The position numbers and the translations under genes are program-made. From assembly GCA_014607495.2 (NCBI GenBank), contig CP053152.1, positions 372,001 through 436,000 of the forward strand: a DNA stretch of 64,000 bases. Direction: 5' to 3'. Source of the stretch: Carposina sasakii (Eukaryota > Arthropoda > Insecta > Lepidoptera > Carposinidae). The notes under the pieces are model-generated. The model did no database searches and was not told the DNA's origin. It was given only the letters and a program-made list of their open reading frames with translations. This document shows, one piece after another, positions 1-9,744 of this stretch. Each line of letters starts with the position of its first letter. The stretch's first letter is position 1.

Positions 1-175
1 AAATCTGTGTATTTTTGACGTATTTTATTCATCAGTTAGCTTATCTACTGATTTAAAAAGTAGACCTTAGTAAAATTGGGGACATTTGAACTCACAGCAC
101 TTTCGCGTTTATTGTCTCTATGGTCGGTCGGTACATAGAATTATAACTAGTCGAGATAATCCGTATAATAGAATA

Positions 176-272
176 ACTATAAAATAATTAATAAAGAAAT
201 GGAAAAAATTCCTCACCCGGGTGGGAATCGAAGCCACGACCTCTGCATTCCGCGTGTCAGAATAATTCCTAA
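176..272 (-). repeat. SINE-K fragment (tRNA-like head plus tail)
   Basis: On the minus strand a B-box-like GGCTTCGATTCCC is followed by a short body and the tail ccatttctttattaat. The same head and tail recur at 39728-39850, and the tail alone at about 594-636 and 46435-46475. This suggests a tRNA-derived SINE. The 5' limit is not visible and no target duplication was found. Confidence 0.5.
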
Positions 273-904
273 CAGAAGTAATATTTTTTGCATGCAGTAA
301 CACAAGTAACGTAGCCATACACCTGGTAACTAATGCCATCATTGAAAGAAACTATTTGCTGAACGATATACCTCTACCTCTTTGCGGTAGAGGTAGAATA
401 TCGGATGTATAAACGATATGACTTTAAATATTAGTCAGATACCAACATGTTACTAAAATAAATTAGTCATTCAAAAACCATGATCGCGGCACTGTCAATA
501 TTATGTCAAACTTTTTCACGCTACTTTGAATTCAAACGAGACGTTATGTTTGAGAATTTCAAAAAAATGTGTAAGTATTAAATAAATACATATTTTATAA
601 AATTATTAATAAAGAAATGGAAAAAATTCTACAACCAATACATATTTCTTGAAATAGAAATGTCATAATTATGTTATTTATTTTATTTTAGGTTCGAGAC
701 GAGCACACTTTAGACATGTCAATTTTAATATATTTTTCCATTGTCTCTATTTGAAAAACGTTCGAACTTTTGCCTATCTGCATATTTATTTAAAATATTC
801 ATATTAAAGATAGATTTTATAAAAAATATCTTCAAGTGATCAATTTTATTTAGGCCGCTGCTGATTATATTCTATACTCATTGTCTCGTAACAGATTAAG
901 TTAG
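273..904. other. Unassigned AT-rich DNA
   Basis: No supported gene. A direct or inverted pair of ttgcggtagaggta-like sequence lies near 370-395, and an isolated SINE-K tail lies at 594-636. Nothing else is recognisable. Confidence 0.4.
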
Positions 905-1036
905 GTGGTTATAGAAGAAGAGTGTTGGATGGACTGTGTGAGAGAGGATATGCGTGTGCTGGAAGTGAGCAATGAGATGACGGATAATAGGGATGAATGG
1001 AAGAAGAGTACCTACATATTGCGCCCCCAAGTGTAG
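905..1036 (+). pseudogene. LINE reverse transcriptase C-terminal fragment
   Basis: One frame reads about 40 residues including CWMDCVREDM and NRDEWKKSTY, then stops at TAG 1034-1036. The pattern (W-M-D-C-V-x-x-D-M, then D-x-x-x-W-K) is typical of the extreme C-terminus of insect endonuclease/reverse-transcriptase LINEs of RTE or related type. It is 5'-truncated with no catalytic domain. Clade is an inference. Confidence 0.55.
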
Positions 1037-1083
1037 GACCTTTTTAGGTTTAATAAGACTTGTTGAAGACATGACATCATTAG

Positions 1084-1229
1084 GGTCGATTCCGGAAGTC
1101 ACACTTAAACCTAAACCTAACCTTAGTCAGGTCTATCACTCTCCGTTCTTAGCATAAATGCTTGAGAGAGAAAAGGACAGATAGGACTAATTTTACGTTT
1201 AGGTTTACGTGTGACTGCCGGAATCGACC
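1084..1229. mobile_element. Small MITE, 146 bp, inverted ends
   Basis: The left end GGTCGATTCCGGAAGTCACA matches the reverse complement of the right end, which reads GGTCGATTCCGGCAGTCACA. Both ends continue into AAACCTAAAC-like sequence, giving about 30 bp of TIR. There is no coding capacity. A target duplication could not be assigned with certainty. Confidence 0.65.
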
Positions 1230-1239
1230 ATATTATTAT

Positions 1240-1755
1240 GTTAAATAGATAAATAAAAGTTCTGCATTGCTGCCCAGGATATTCATATAAAATCTGAATA
1301 GTAATTGAATAAATTAAAACCTGGAGTATATTTTCTGCGTGCCAGGGTAATCATAAACGTCAAATTAGTATAATATGTAAAAGTCTAGTTTCGCTAATCT
1401 TTGGCAATGCAAGTATCGAAAGAAACCTACTAAAGAAAAAGCAGGTAGATGATGAAAAGTCTTGTATCCCAAATGCAGCAGATTCCTTTTAAAATTATAA
1501 AGTGTGATTAAAAACTTGGGGATTGCATTAATTCGAAAACTCACTGAATGAGTAAATTTTTAAAGTAACATTTCAGAGTTGAAAGGAAAATTTCTTCAGT
1601 CTTTTCCGCATAAATTATAGAAATAAAAAATCTATCTACCGTGTATCTCATCGTGCTAGTTTTAAAATTGAATTTAAATATTTTAATTTTGTTATAAAGG
1701 TAGTTCTATTACTAAAAAAAAGGTAGTTTCCATACATATTTACATTATAGTACAT
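1240..1755. other. Unassigned AT-rich DNA
   Basis: No gene, tRNA-like sequence or clear inverted repeat was seen here. Confidence 0.4.
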
Positions 1756-1757
1756 AT

Positions 1758-1850
1758 AATATACGCCCATTATCCGCCAAAAAGGTTAGGCAGAAGTATG
1801 AAATTGATACACCCAGTTTTCACCAGTAATATAAGGGTTGATAAAGGTTA
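1758..1850 (+). repeat. Dispersed repeat R-D, fragment
   Basis: The sequence acgcccattatccgcc, then ggcagaagtatg, then ttcaccagtaa is shared with 6995-7160 and 26815-27015. The longer copies end near tcgtccgttaaatagcagag. Nature unknown; a retroelement-derived short repeat is likely. Confidence 0.5.
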
Positions 1851-2214
1851 CTTTTGCAAAATTCAGGTTCATATGTATAAATTAAAAAATGTATGTAAAC
1901 TTACAAATAATGTATTTTACTGTTTATGCATGTCAAAATCTTCTAAAGTTTCTTTATATTATTTTACCTTGTGGAGATTATCTGAAGACGGTCCTAAGAA
2001 CCGTCTCTAAATTATGTTTTTAATAATACAAATTAAATTAAATAGGCTCATTCACCTAACAGGCTAAGATAGATAGATAATGCTTATTTTAAGACATGTA
2101 CCTATATACCGAACTCCAATTTGAAAAGCATTTTGTACGGTTTCAAACCTGAAGTATGTTTGTTTATTTCATGTTTAATACATTAAGTATTTATTTCATT
2201 CACTATTTACTAAT

Positions 2215-2264
2215 TTCTATAATCCTGAAGATGCCACGGTTGTTGGCGAAACATATGTAGATTA
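2215..2264 (+). repeat. Dispersed repeat R-G, end fragment
   Basis: The motif gatgccacggttgttggcga followed by aacatatgt also occurs at 47950 (plus) and 63590 (minus), where it joins the longer R-G body. Here only the end is present and it abuts the repeat starting near 2268. Confidence 0.5.
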
Positions 2265-2267
2265 TTT

Positions 2268-2861
2268 ATCTAGTTACGTCTGAATACAAAAACGGAACCC
2301 TTATAGGATCACTCGTGTGTCTGTCCGTCCGTCGCTTACAGTCAATTATCTCCGAATCTATTAGACCGATTAAGTTGAAATTTGGTACACATATCAATTC
2401 CTGTGACCCAAACACAGAGGTGTGACGTGAGCAGATGAAATCTGTATATGGGGGGTCATTTTTGGGGGGGAAGGGGAAAATTAAAAAAAAAAATTCTGAA
2501 AACTGCATCGTGTGGCATATCAAATGAGTTTTGTTGAGAAGATCTTAAATGTATTTTTTTGTAATTTTAAAATAAATAGTTTCCAAGTTATTCAAGAAAA
2601 TAGACGAAAATTGACCATTCCCCCGCCCTTATCTCCGAAACTACTGAACCTAAAATTTTGAAAAAAATACAGAAATTAGTTTTCTCCTTATAGATTATAG
2701 GAAAACCTATAAGAAGTCCATGATATTAAAATAACATGGTAAATCACTCAATATTGTGCGTACCAACTTACATTTGCAGGTGGAATGTGTGGGAGAACAT
2801 ATTGTAACATCGTACGGAACCCTCTTCACGCGAGTTCAACTCGCACTTGTCCGGTTTTTTT
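2268..2861 (+). repeat. Long dispersed repeat ending in the gcgagttcaactcgc motif
   Basis: It begins with aaaacggaacccttatagg and contains gtctgtccgtccgtcgc and cgattaagttgaaatttggt. It ends at cgtacggaaccctcttcacg, then a small palindrome (gcgagttcaactcgc) and a short T run. I recognise this end from arthropod interspersed repeats, but not its class. A 3' tail of a non-LTR element or a non-autonomous derivative is plausible. No coding frame. Confidence 0.45.
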
Positions 2862-2874
2862 GATTTCGGAATAG

Positions 2875-3020
2875 TGCAATGTATCGTCTTGCATGCTAGG
2901 TGCTCGGGTCTGGTTTCTCATGGCGATTGTAGTTAGTGCAAGTGCCTGTTGTCGCAATTATGAGTTATCAGATCCGAGGGTCAGTGGAGGGTGTAGGGCC
3001 CGGTGGTGGGCGCACCCATA
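2875..3020 (+). repeat. Dispersed repeat R-G, body fragment
   Basis: The string from gcatgctaggtgctcgg through gtggagggtgtagggcccgg is shared with 47935-48140, 50303-50437 and (minus) 51022-51112 and 63393-63605. The open frame across it is an artefact of the repeat. Confidence 0.55.
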
Positions 3021-3645
3021 GTGAATGTTTAGTTGAATGTTTGAACTTCCGAATACAATTTCATTTATTTATTTCATGTTTAATTTATATAGTTAATTTT
3101 TTGAATGAAGTTTATAAGATTTCCATAGTTGAATTGTACAGGGTGATAACTAATTTCATAGTTCTGAACAAGAACTAATGTTTAGTAATCAGTATGTCAA
3201 ATGTATTTTGAATTGTATGGTCATATGTACTTTCTGTGTACATACATACATACATGCAATAACGCCTTTATCCCTTAGAGAACGCCCCTGAGTTTCTTAG
3301 TTGACTCTTACGATATGCACGAGAAAGGAGATGCAGCCGATGTATTTTAGTGAAGCCTCTAGGGTAATCTCAGTTCACTCACGAAATACACAATTCGGAC
3401 GCTGAAGAAATTCTGTAACTGAACACGCCTTTGACAGTTGGTTCATAAAGCCTTAATGCGACAGTCAACGTTGAGTATAACGGACACTTTCCCTTCATTG
3501 AACTTTGATGGATAGGCTTTACTGACAAACCCCCACGTTTATAAGTGGTAGGAATCATGAATTAGAAAAAATATTGTTAATGACCACTTAACTGATAGGC
3601 CTCATCATTCGAAAAAGTGTGTTTTAGACAATGTATAAAAAACTT
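3021..3645. other. Mostly unassigned DNA before the pogo-like element
   Basis: Contains a (taca)n stretch near 3239-3256 and a short reversed R-J fragment at 3282-3355. The remainder, 3360-3645, shows no recognised gene or repeat. Confidence 0.4.
3282..3355 (-). repeat. Dispersed repeat R-J, fragment
   Basis: On the minus strand it reads atacatcggctgcatctcc, then gtaagagtcaactaagaaac, then tcaggggcgtt. This matches the start of R-J at 17215-17295. Confidence 0.5.
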
Positions 3646-3650
3646 ATATA

Positions 3651-5815
3651 GGGGAAAGGTGTACATAATGATCCCCCTAAGGGAAAATGCTTACTGTATC
3701 CAAAATATTAAAGTAAGACAAACATTGAATGAGCTTTGAATATATCATATAAATGCTGATATACTTGCATACGATTATTTTTAGTAGGTTGATTATCTAT
3801 AGATTTGTTAGAGATTTTCCAAAAGGCTACTAAAGGATCATTTTGTACACCCGGATGTCTAAAACGATCCCTATGGTAGGGTCAAAATGAGCCCAGGGAT
3901 AATTTTGTACTCCAAGTCTAAATAATTATCAAAACTTACTTCTAGAATAGCTTTATTAAAAAAAACTGATAATAATTAACAGTGCGGCTTAGTACTAAGG
4001 TTTTGTCACAAATATTTATAAGTATGACAAATTTTTCTCTTTTTTTATCAGTATCTAAAACAAAAATATTAATCCTAAACTAACCTGAAATATCTCAATA
4101 TTTAACAACATTCTTCCAAAGTAGTTTTTATCAAATAAACTCACTATTATCAACAGTTTTGAATCTTTCTTCTAACGTAGTTTTAATAAAATAATCTCAG
4201 CAGTCTTGAATAATATCAACCATCACGAAGTATTTTGATGTTTATAATGTAGGTAGTCATTTAGAAGTTTAATTGTTTCTTTATATTTTCGAAACGATCT
4301 CTGCAGAAGTCACATATAAAATCTTCTTCGTCATCATTATCGAGCCCGGCGCATGCTTCATGTCCCCATTTAAAACTTTTCATGTATTGGACCCAACCTT
4401 CTCCCACGTCATCTTTTGAATACGGTTCTGTGCAGAACATGCACTCGGCATCCTCTTCGGAAGATTCGGAATCATAAGTGTTCCTTTGTTTTTTTTTTGT
4501 GTTTTTCTTACTGACCATTTTTCCTTTACCAACTCCTTTTACTCGTATTAATAATTTTACAACTCCTTTTCTTTTACCAACTGCCTTTCCTTTACTAAAC
4601 TCCTTTTTCTTTACCAACTTCGTTTTCTTTACTGACTCCCTTTCCTTTACTTTTTTTCAGGGATTGTTTTTACACTTTTATCTTTACGTGACCTTTGTTT
4701 TTCTTCTTTTTAATTTTTTCTGCAATTCCTCTTCTAAATAGTTTTTGTAAGATTTGTTAGTTAAAATTATGTATATTTTTTCTCTTTCTATTTTTGGCAA
4801 ATGTCGAAGGTCATGTGGTGAAAATACTCCAAAAGATGTAGATGAATCTGAAGACCTAATTGAAGTAGATATTGGAACAATACCAATCTCTTGGGCTTGT
4901 GTAGATCTTGAATTAGGGACGAAATAATTTCATAAGCTAGGGTTTAAAGCGATTTAACGGGGGTAACTACTTGCACAGAAGACGGTTGGATTTCATAATT
5001 CACACACAATGAAGCTAATGAAGATTTGATAAAGGTGTAAACTTGCTTAGAAGACAGCATAGCGAGCGATTGGTTTTTATCATTCTGACTGTAAATAAAT
5101 TCAAGCGAGGATGGTTATTACCTGAAATATACTCACTCTAATTGTATATAAAATACACATATACACAAATCCTCACAAATATACATTACACATACACACA
5201 TACATGACTTAGTTTATTTATTTTTTATTTAGGTTAACAAACATTTATGTGCAACATAATTTATGATAGCAATGGTAGACACATTTCATCATTCTTTTAT
5301 GCACATACCACACAGTTAAAGGTATCATAGAAAGGTATATGTAATAATAAGTATTAACTGTGGATATTAGTTTTCAAATTGCCAATATGTTAGGGGTAAA
5401 ATGATTCCTGGGATCATTTTATACCGACAAAAGAGGATCGTTTGACCCCAAATATAAAATTTACATAAATTGTCCAAACATAACCTCAAAACATAACCGT
5501 GGTGTCATCAAAACGTGCTTGAAATATTCTTGAATATCAATAGGAACCACCAGTAATACTTTCATTCACAAATATACAAAATAATTTCAGCAATATAGCA
5601 TTAATTTTATGCTTAACTTAGATTGAACACACAGATTTTTTATTTTTCGCAATAAATCGAAGGGTTATAGTCACACCACCATGACACTTCACTGGGCTAC
5701 TGAACGGGGTACGGAGAAGGCGTCAGCAAATAGATCGAGCGAGATGGCACTTTAGTTTAGTCAGGATTAAAGGGAATCATTTTACCTCGAGGGATCATTT
5801 AGTACACCTTTCCCC
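3651..5815 (-). mobile_element. Pogo-like DNA transposon, defective, 2165 bp
   Basis: The left end GGGGAAAGGTGTAC and right end GTACACCTTTCCCC are perfect inverted repeats, continuing into (a/t)(t/a)aatgatccc. TA dinucleotides lie directly outside both ends (3649-3650 and 5816-5817), the target duplication expected of Tc1/mariner/pogo elements. Inside, variants of ggatcattttgtac recur near both ends (3837, 3898, 5413, 5771, 5791). The only recognisable coding remnant is the C-terminal part of a pogo/Tigger-like transposase on the minus strand (4261-4925). The DDE catalytic domain was not found, so the copy cannot move by itself. Confidence 0.75.
4261..4925 (-). pseudogene. Pogo/Tigger-like transposase, C-terminal remnant
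   Basis: The last 118 codons (4261-4617) are open. They encode a lysine-rich linker, a serine/acidic stretch (YDSESSEEDAE) and a PHD-like zinc-finger tail with CMFC, a W-V-Q-Y-M-K-S-F-K-W-G-H-E-A-C core and CDFC. Such tails are known at the C-terminus of pogo/Tigger-like DDE transposases in insects. Upstream, 4781-4925 still reads a related frame containing FSPHDLRHLPK, another family landmark. Stops and frame changes separate these parts. The linker DNA (about 4515-4655) is a degenerate tandem repeat built on a gagttggtaaagaaaa-like unit, probably a cause of the frame loss. In the second Cys pair one expected Cys is replaced (QYMKS where families usually have QC). Confidence 0.65.
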
Positions 5816-5919
5816 TAAAACCTTAAGGTTTGACTTTTCTCGTATCAAATTATGACAACAGATACCAAACCATACATTTTATCTTCTATTCGTCGTACCA
5901 TATTTGGTACGTCTCTATC

Positions 5920-6082
5920 GTCATCGTCAGCCTATTGTAGTCCACTGCTGGACATAGGCCTCCCCCAGAGTACGCCACATGGCTTGATCTCCCGTTTTTG
6001 CCATTCAGGTACTTGCAGCCGTCCTCTTTAAATCATTGGTCCATCTAGCTAGAGGGCGCCCAATGCTACGCTCTGTATCTAT
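5920..6082 (-). pseudogene. LINE C-terminal/3'-tail fragment
   Basis: On the minus strand the end reads ggcctatgtccagcagtgga followed by ctacaatagg, which encodes A-Y-V-Q-Q-W-T-T/A-I, the usual final residues of RTE-like LINE polyproteins in insects. The upstream part (gatggaccaatgatttaaag) encodes a W-x-D-D-L-like motif. A second copy of the same length is at 28040-28175. Fragments only. Confidence 0.55.
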
Positions 6083-6230
6083 TAGAAATTTTATCTTAGT
6101 TATCAATTAATGGGGCTATAGTAGTACGACCTATTTAGCTTTAACAACATTGTGACACTAGTAACTTACCCATCCTGTTCATACTATACCGACGGACGTG
6201 TCTCCCATACCGAGTGGGTAATAGCAGTAA

Positions 6231-6300
6231 GTCGAGGCGGTTTTCGCCGGATTGCACCGGATTAAACCGGTTTGCGCCGGTTCTGAGCGGATTGAGGCGG
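6231..6300. repeat. 10-bp-phased CGG/CCGG array
   Basis: Seven consecutive decamers end in CGG, for example ttttcgccgg, attgcaccgg, attaaaccgg and tttgcgccgg. The core repeats every 10 bp without slippage. A second array with the same period lies at 22171-22248. GC-rich against AT-rich surroundings. Function unknown; subterminal binding sites of a transposon are one possibility. Confidence 0.7.
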
Positions 6301-6504
6301 CCAGGTGTCGTAATACTATTGTTAGGGTCTTGTCAGAGAGAAAGACGGTGTTCTAGGGGTAAAGAAAACTAAATGTGCTTATTACTATCTTAAAAACTAT
6401 TATCAGTGGTTATACCTAATCAAACAATGTCGTTTAATGCAGGTATAATACCTATCTGTTAATATTAAAACTGCAACGAAAAGTAATGTATGAAATTGTA
6501 ATTT

Positions 6505-6714
6505 ATACTAATATTATAAATTAATGGGGAAGTGTATGTGTGTGTGTATGTTTGTCCGTCTTTCTCGGCATAGCTACTTAACTGATTTGAATGAAATTTG
6601 GTACACAAATATTCTAGAGCCCGAGAAAGGACAGAGGCTACTTTTTATTACAGAGTAGCACCACCGCGCGACCATCGAATACCACGCGGATAAAGTCGCG
6701 GGCAACAGCTAGTG
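6505..6714 (-). repeat. Dispersed repeat R-I, reversed copy
   Basis: Starts at actaatattataaa, contains tgtttgtccgtctttctc, gatttgaatgaaatttggta and aggctactttttatt, and ends at aaagtcgcgggcaacagcta. The end corresponds to the reverse of the actag-tggacgcccgcgac start seen at 8556, 24918, 25468 and 47347. Non-coding retroelement-associated repeat; class uncertain. Confidence 0.55.
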
Positions 6715-6990
6715 TTGGTATATATTTGCTAGCTAGCTGTGGAGCAAGTGCCCTAGCCGGTGTACATACGTATCAGATTTGGCAAGTTAACGAGTAGAGT
6801 ATCGACTGGAGCGAGCTAAGTTAGCTTCGAACATAAAGGAGGCATCGAGAGGAGATGCAATACAAGCGCCTTTTGTACTAATCAAATTCTTTTCCACCAA
6901 ATATTGCAACAACAGATGCATTTGATATTTGCCAAGTTTGATCATTCACAACATAGTAGGGACGGAATCTGATTCGATGGCATATAGGTA
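6715..6990. other. Unassigned DNA
   Basis: No gene or repeat family recognised. Confidence 0.35.
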
Positions 6991-6994
6991 CATA

Positions 6995-7160
6995 CACACA
7001 TAGATACAGTAACGCCCATTATTCGGGTACCCATTAGTTGGGTAAAAGTATGCAAATTACAGACACCCTTTTCACCAGTTAGCCTTTTAAGTATTAAGGG
7101 TTGACCCCAAAAGAGCGAGATCAGAGTCTCGTCCGTTAAATAGCAGAGTGCACCACGGAC
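6995..7160 (+). repeat. Dispersed repeat R-D
   Basis: Shares acgcccattattcgg, accttttcaccagtta-like and gcctcgtccgttaaatagca sequence with 26815-27015 and, in part, 1758-1850. Confidence 0.5.
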
Positions 7161-7297
7161 AGGTGAGGTCGAATTTGGATCCGATTAAGCTATGTTTTAT
7201 TTAAGAGGTTGCATGCATGTAATTCGTGCTATAGCCACTATTGCAAGCAAGCATCCTAGCTACAGCACATACAAAGTATTACAACCATTACTTTTAT

Positions 7298-7470
7298 TAG
7301 AGATCCTGTCCTGACGTAGGTCTTGAGTTCGAAACCCAGGTTCAAACACTGACATGATGAATATCGTTTTTTTTCTGAGTCAGGGACGTTTGTATACTTT
7401 TCTATGTATTTATTTAGCGTTGTTACACAAAACCTTAGGTATCTTAGTGTCGGGCAAGGTGGTATTGGTG
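7298..7470 (+). mobile_element. SINE-A copy (tRNA-derived), degraded
   Basis: The head carries a B-box-like gagttcgaaacccagg, then the family landmarks gatatg/catgatgaatat, ctgagtcagggacgtttgta, atgtatttatt and aaaaccttaggtatcttagt. Better copies lie at 14978-15225 and 45565-45960. Non-coding; it would depend on a LINE for movement. Confidence 0.65.
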
Positions 7471-7616
7471 ACTTGGCGTACGTTCCTGTTTCCCGATGGG
7501 ATGAAATGGCCTGCACTGTTTATTGTGTATAGCAAAGCTTCATAGTTTATAATAGCTTGTTCGGTTAAGCACTTATTTATGTATCAACGCATACATTTAG
7601 GGAAACATAATGTGGT

Positions 7617-7770
7617 AACTGACAACATAGTCCGAAAATTACACTGCGCTCACCAACCCGCCTGCCCAGCGTGGTGATTATGAGCAAAACCCATCTGTGG
7701 CAGTAGCCTTGTGGCGTGCCCTGGGGGAGGCCTACGTCCAGCAGTGGACTGCAATAGGTTGAAGAAGAAT
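7617..7770 (+). mobile_element. SINE-Z, 3' part with LINE-like tail
   Basis: Reads acaacatagtccgaaaatta, then caccaacccgcctgccca, then gtggcgtgccctgggggagg and ctacgtccagcagtggactg. The last part equals the coding end of RTE-like LINEs. A full-length copy is at 15928-16183 (minus). Sharing a LINE 3' end is a known way for SINEs to be mobilised. Confidence 0.6.
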
Positions 7771-7779
7771 GTGACAAGT

Positions 7780-8050
7780 AAACCTAATAGACTTTTGAAC
7801 GTTACCGTATATTTGACACATTGGTGTGTGTATATTTAGGCACTTCATCTTTAGGATTCCTAAGTATTGTCATAGAGGAAGGGTCCTTCATGTTCTTGCT
7901 TTATGGTTTGAAATTGGATACGGAACCAACTTGTGTTTCTAAACCCGACTGAATAAGATTTTAAATTAGATTTTCCGCCGAACTAGACTGGAACTTCCAG
8001 TTTGTTGCAAATTTTTGTCTAGTTTGAAAATGGTTTTTAGAGTACGAGTT
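7780..8050. other. Unassigned DNA
   Basis: No gene or repeat family recognised. Confidence 0.35.
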
Positions 8051-8056
8051 TGTTTA

Positions 8057-8190
8057 CTAACGGCCAATTTCAATACGAGAGATCAAAGAGAATCTTGGAT
8101 TTTTTTTTTTTAATATAAAATTTTGTATGAAAACAATTGAAAATAAAATCTGAGAGATGCAAAAAATCTCTCAAGATCAGAAATTTGCTG
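8057..8190 (+). repeat. Repeat R-F, about 130 bp, uninterrupted copy
   Basis: Begins aatttcaatacgagagatca and ends aaatctctcaagatcagaaa, with gttttcatac/gtatgaaaac in the middle. The ends are imperfect inverted repeats, so it may be a very small MITE. Other copies are at 28563-28682 and, split by the LTR retrotransposon, at 17383-17423 plus 21887-21962. Confidence 0.65.
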
Positions 8191-8387
8191 TAAATGGTGT
8201 TCTATAGATGAAATTAAATTAATCAATAACACATTATGTAAATGGTTATTACGATGGTATTACGAAAGTAAGCTACTCAAATTCTGACCGTCACCCTTAA
8301 ACAGTTAAACCTTAACTTAAGGGAGTCATTTTAGGGGTCGGCGCAATGTGGCTTCTTTTGCAACTCACATTGCCGCAGATTAGTGAT

Positions 8388-8507
8388 GGCTAAGTGATAA
8401 TTTTGAAAAATATGAAATCAATTCAATGTTAGAGGCCCGTAACTGGGATCGAACTTACGCCCTCTCGCTTGTAAGGCGCACGTCTTAACCACTGGGCTAT
8501 CACCACA
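8388..8507 (-). mobile_element. SINE-B copy, 3'-truncated
   Basis: On the minus strand a tRNA-like head reads gtgatagcccagtggttaag (A-box region) and gtaagttcgatcccagt (B box). It continues to cattgaattgatttcat and ends near gataattt. Compare 32470-32582 and 61235-61468. It is not a functional tRNA because the acceptor stem is not visible. Confidence 0.65.
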
Positions 8508-8555
8508 TAATACAATGTAGACGATCAGAATTACTCAGAGTGGACTAAGTGTATG

Positions 8556-8800
8556 TATCACTAGTGGACGCCCGCAACTCTGTCCGCGTGGACTGCACAA
8601 AAAAAACAAAATGTCTAAATTATCCGGGATAAAAACATTTTCCCGGGATTAAAAGTAGCCTATTTGTTAAGTGGGACCTGTCACAATATATTCCTGAAAA
8701 CTGCATCGAAATCGGTTCAGCCGTTCCTGAGATTAGCGTGCACAAACGCACAAACAGACAAACAGGCAAAATTTTCAAAAATCATTATTTTGGGTTCTAT
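8556..8800 (+). repeat. Dispersed repeat R-I
   Basis: Starts cactagtggacgcccgcaac and contains attatccgggataaaaaca, tttcccgggattaaaagtag, gcatcgaaatcggttcagc and gattagcgtgcacaaacg. The same long variant occurs at 25468-25665. Non-coding. Confidence 0.6.
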
Positions 8801-9084
8801 TGAGTTGATAAAGGTCTCCTATAATATTTTTTTTCTCGTATATCTTCCATGTACAGACAGCGATCCGTTACATTTTTATTATATGTATAGATTTTCTATT
8901 ACGCTGCCTTACCTGCCAATACAAAGTCATTTCTGTACATTATGCATACATTTTTTTAAATGAAACACTATCAGTGTCGTCGATCGTAATATTACTGATA
9001 TAAAACTGTATCCATGCAGTTTACAGTACGTGCTCTAATGAACATGGCTGCCTGTTACAACGTGTATTCGTAAGAATTATTACT

Positions 9085-9535
9085 CAAAATACAGTAAAAC
9101 AAAGTTGCTTCGCGGTGTCTGTCCGTCCCTATATACATCTTTTAAACTACGCAACGGATTTAGACGCAATTTTTTTAAATAAATTTTTCTTCTATGCTGC
9201 TCTGGGAGTGAAAAAAAAAACGCTGCTTCTCTTCCCGGGCATACCGTACAAGTCAGTAGAGGGACAAGAGGGTTTCGGTGATTTGTAGACGATAGGCTGA
9301 CCACCTGTCACTACTAACCGAACTTGTACACCTCAACTATACTCTCAAAATTGGTCAGAAGTGGCACCATGTGGTTCTATCGGCCCTTGGTGCTCTGCCT
9401 ACCCCATAAGGGATAAAGGCGTGATTATGTATATGTATGCTTTTTAAATAGATAGAGTGAGTTAAGAGGAAGGTTTATATGCAGGTATAGCATCAGCATT
9501 GTACCCGTGCGAAGCCGAGGCAGATCGATAGTTAC
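9085..9535 (-). repeat. Repeat R-B split by a SINE-C insertion
   Basis: The halves 9085-9181 (acaaagttgcttcgc, ctgtccgtccctata, actacgcaacggatttaga) and 9441-9535 (aggaaggtttatatg, atcagcattgtacccgtgcg) join to give one R-B copy like 16985-17175. Between them is SINE-C (9182-9440), flanked by the 10-bp direct duplication tttttaaata (9172-9181 and 9441-9450). Confidence 0.75.
9182..9440 (-). mobile_element. SINE-C, full-length-looking, nested in R-B
   Basis: On the minus strand it begins near cacgcctttatcccttatgg, then gccgatagaaccacatggtg, agtagtgacaggtggtcag, gtccctctactgacttgtac, cgggaagagaagcagcg and cagagcagcatagaag. The 10-bp target duplication fixes both ends. The same body appears at 10038, 30805 and 51223. 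No tRNA-like promoter was recognised, so SINE status is an inference from size, target duplication and copy number. Confidence 0.7.
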
Positions 9536-9629
9536 TCATAATAAGTATCTTCCTATAGGTACACCTCAGCCTGTCTGAAACGTAGACGAAATGGAAACGT
9601 TTGGAAAAGACTTTGTGGGAGATGATAAG

Positions 9630-9725
9630 GTGATGGGCTAGCAACTATTGACCTTCAACATCTGGCCTGCTGGAGCGTGGCTGTTGGATCTACATTAAGC
9701 TACCATTATGGGAACAACATAGCAC
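9630..9725 (+). repeat. Dispersed repeat R-J, diverged fragment
   Basis: Resembles the middle of R-J: ctggcctgctggagcgtggc then tgttggatctac, compared with ctgaccctgctgtgctgggc at 10388. Weak match. Confidence 0.35.
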
Positions 9726-9744
9726 GTACCTATATATACATATA

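Noticed and set aside
2936..3178. 80-codon plus-strand frame
   Set aside because: Lies in repeat R-G and its flank; the same sequence elsewhere is not open.
8440..8500. Possible tRNA gene (A and B boxes)
   Set aside because: No acceptor-stem pairing, and the same sequence continues into the SINE-B body and recurs elsewhere.
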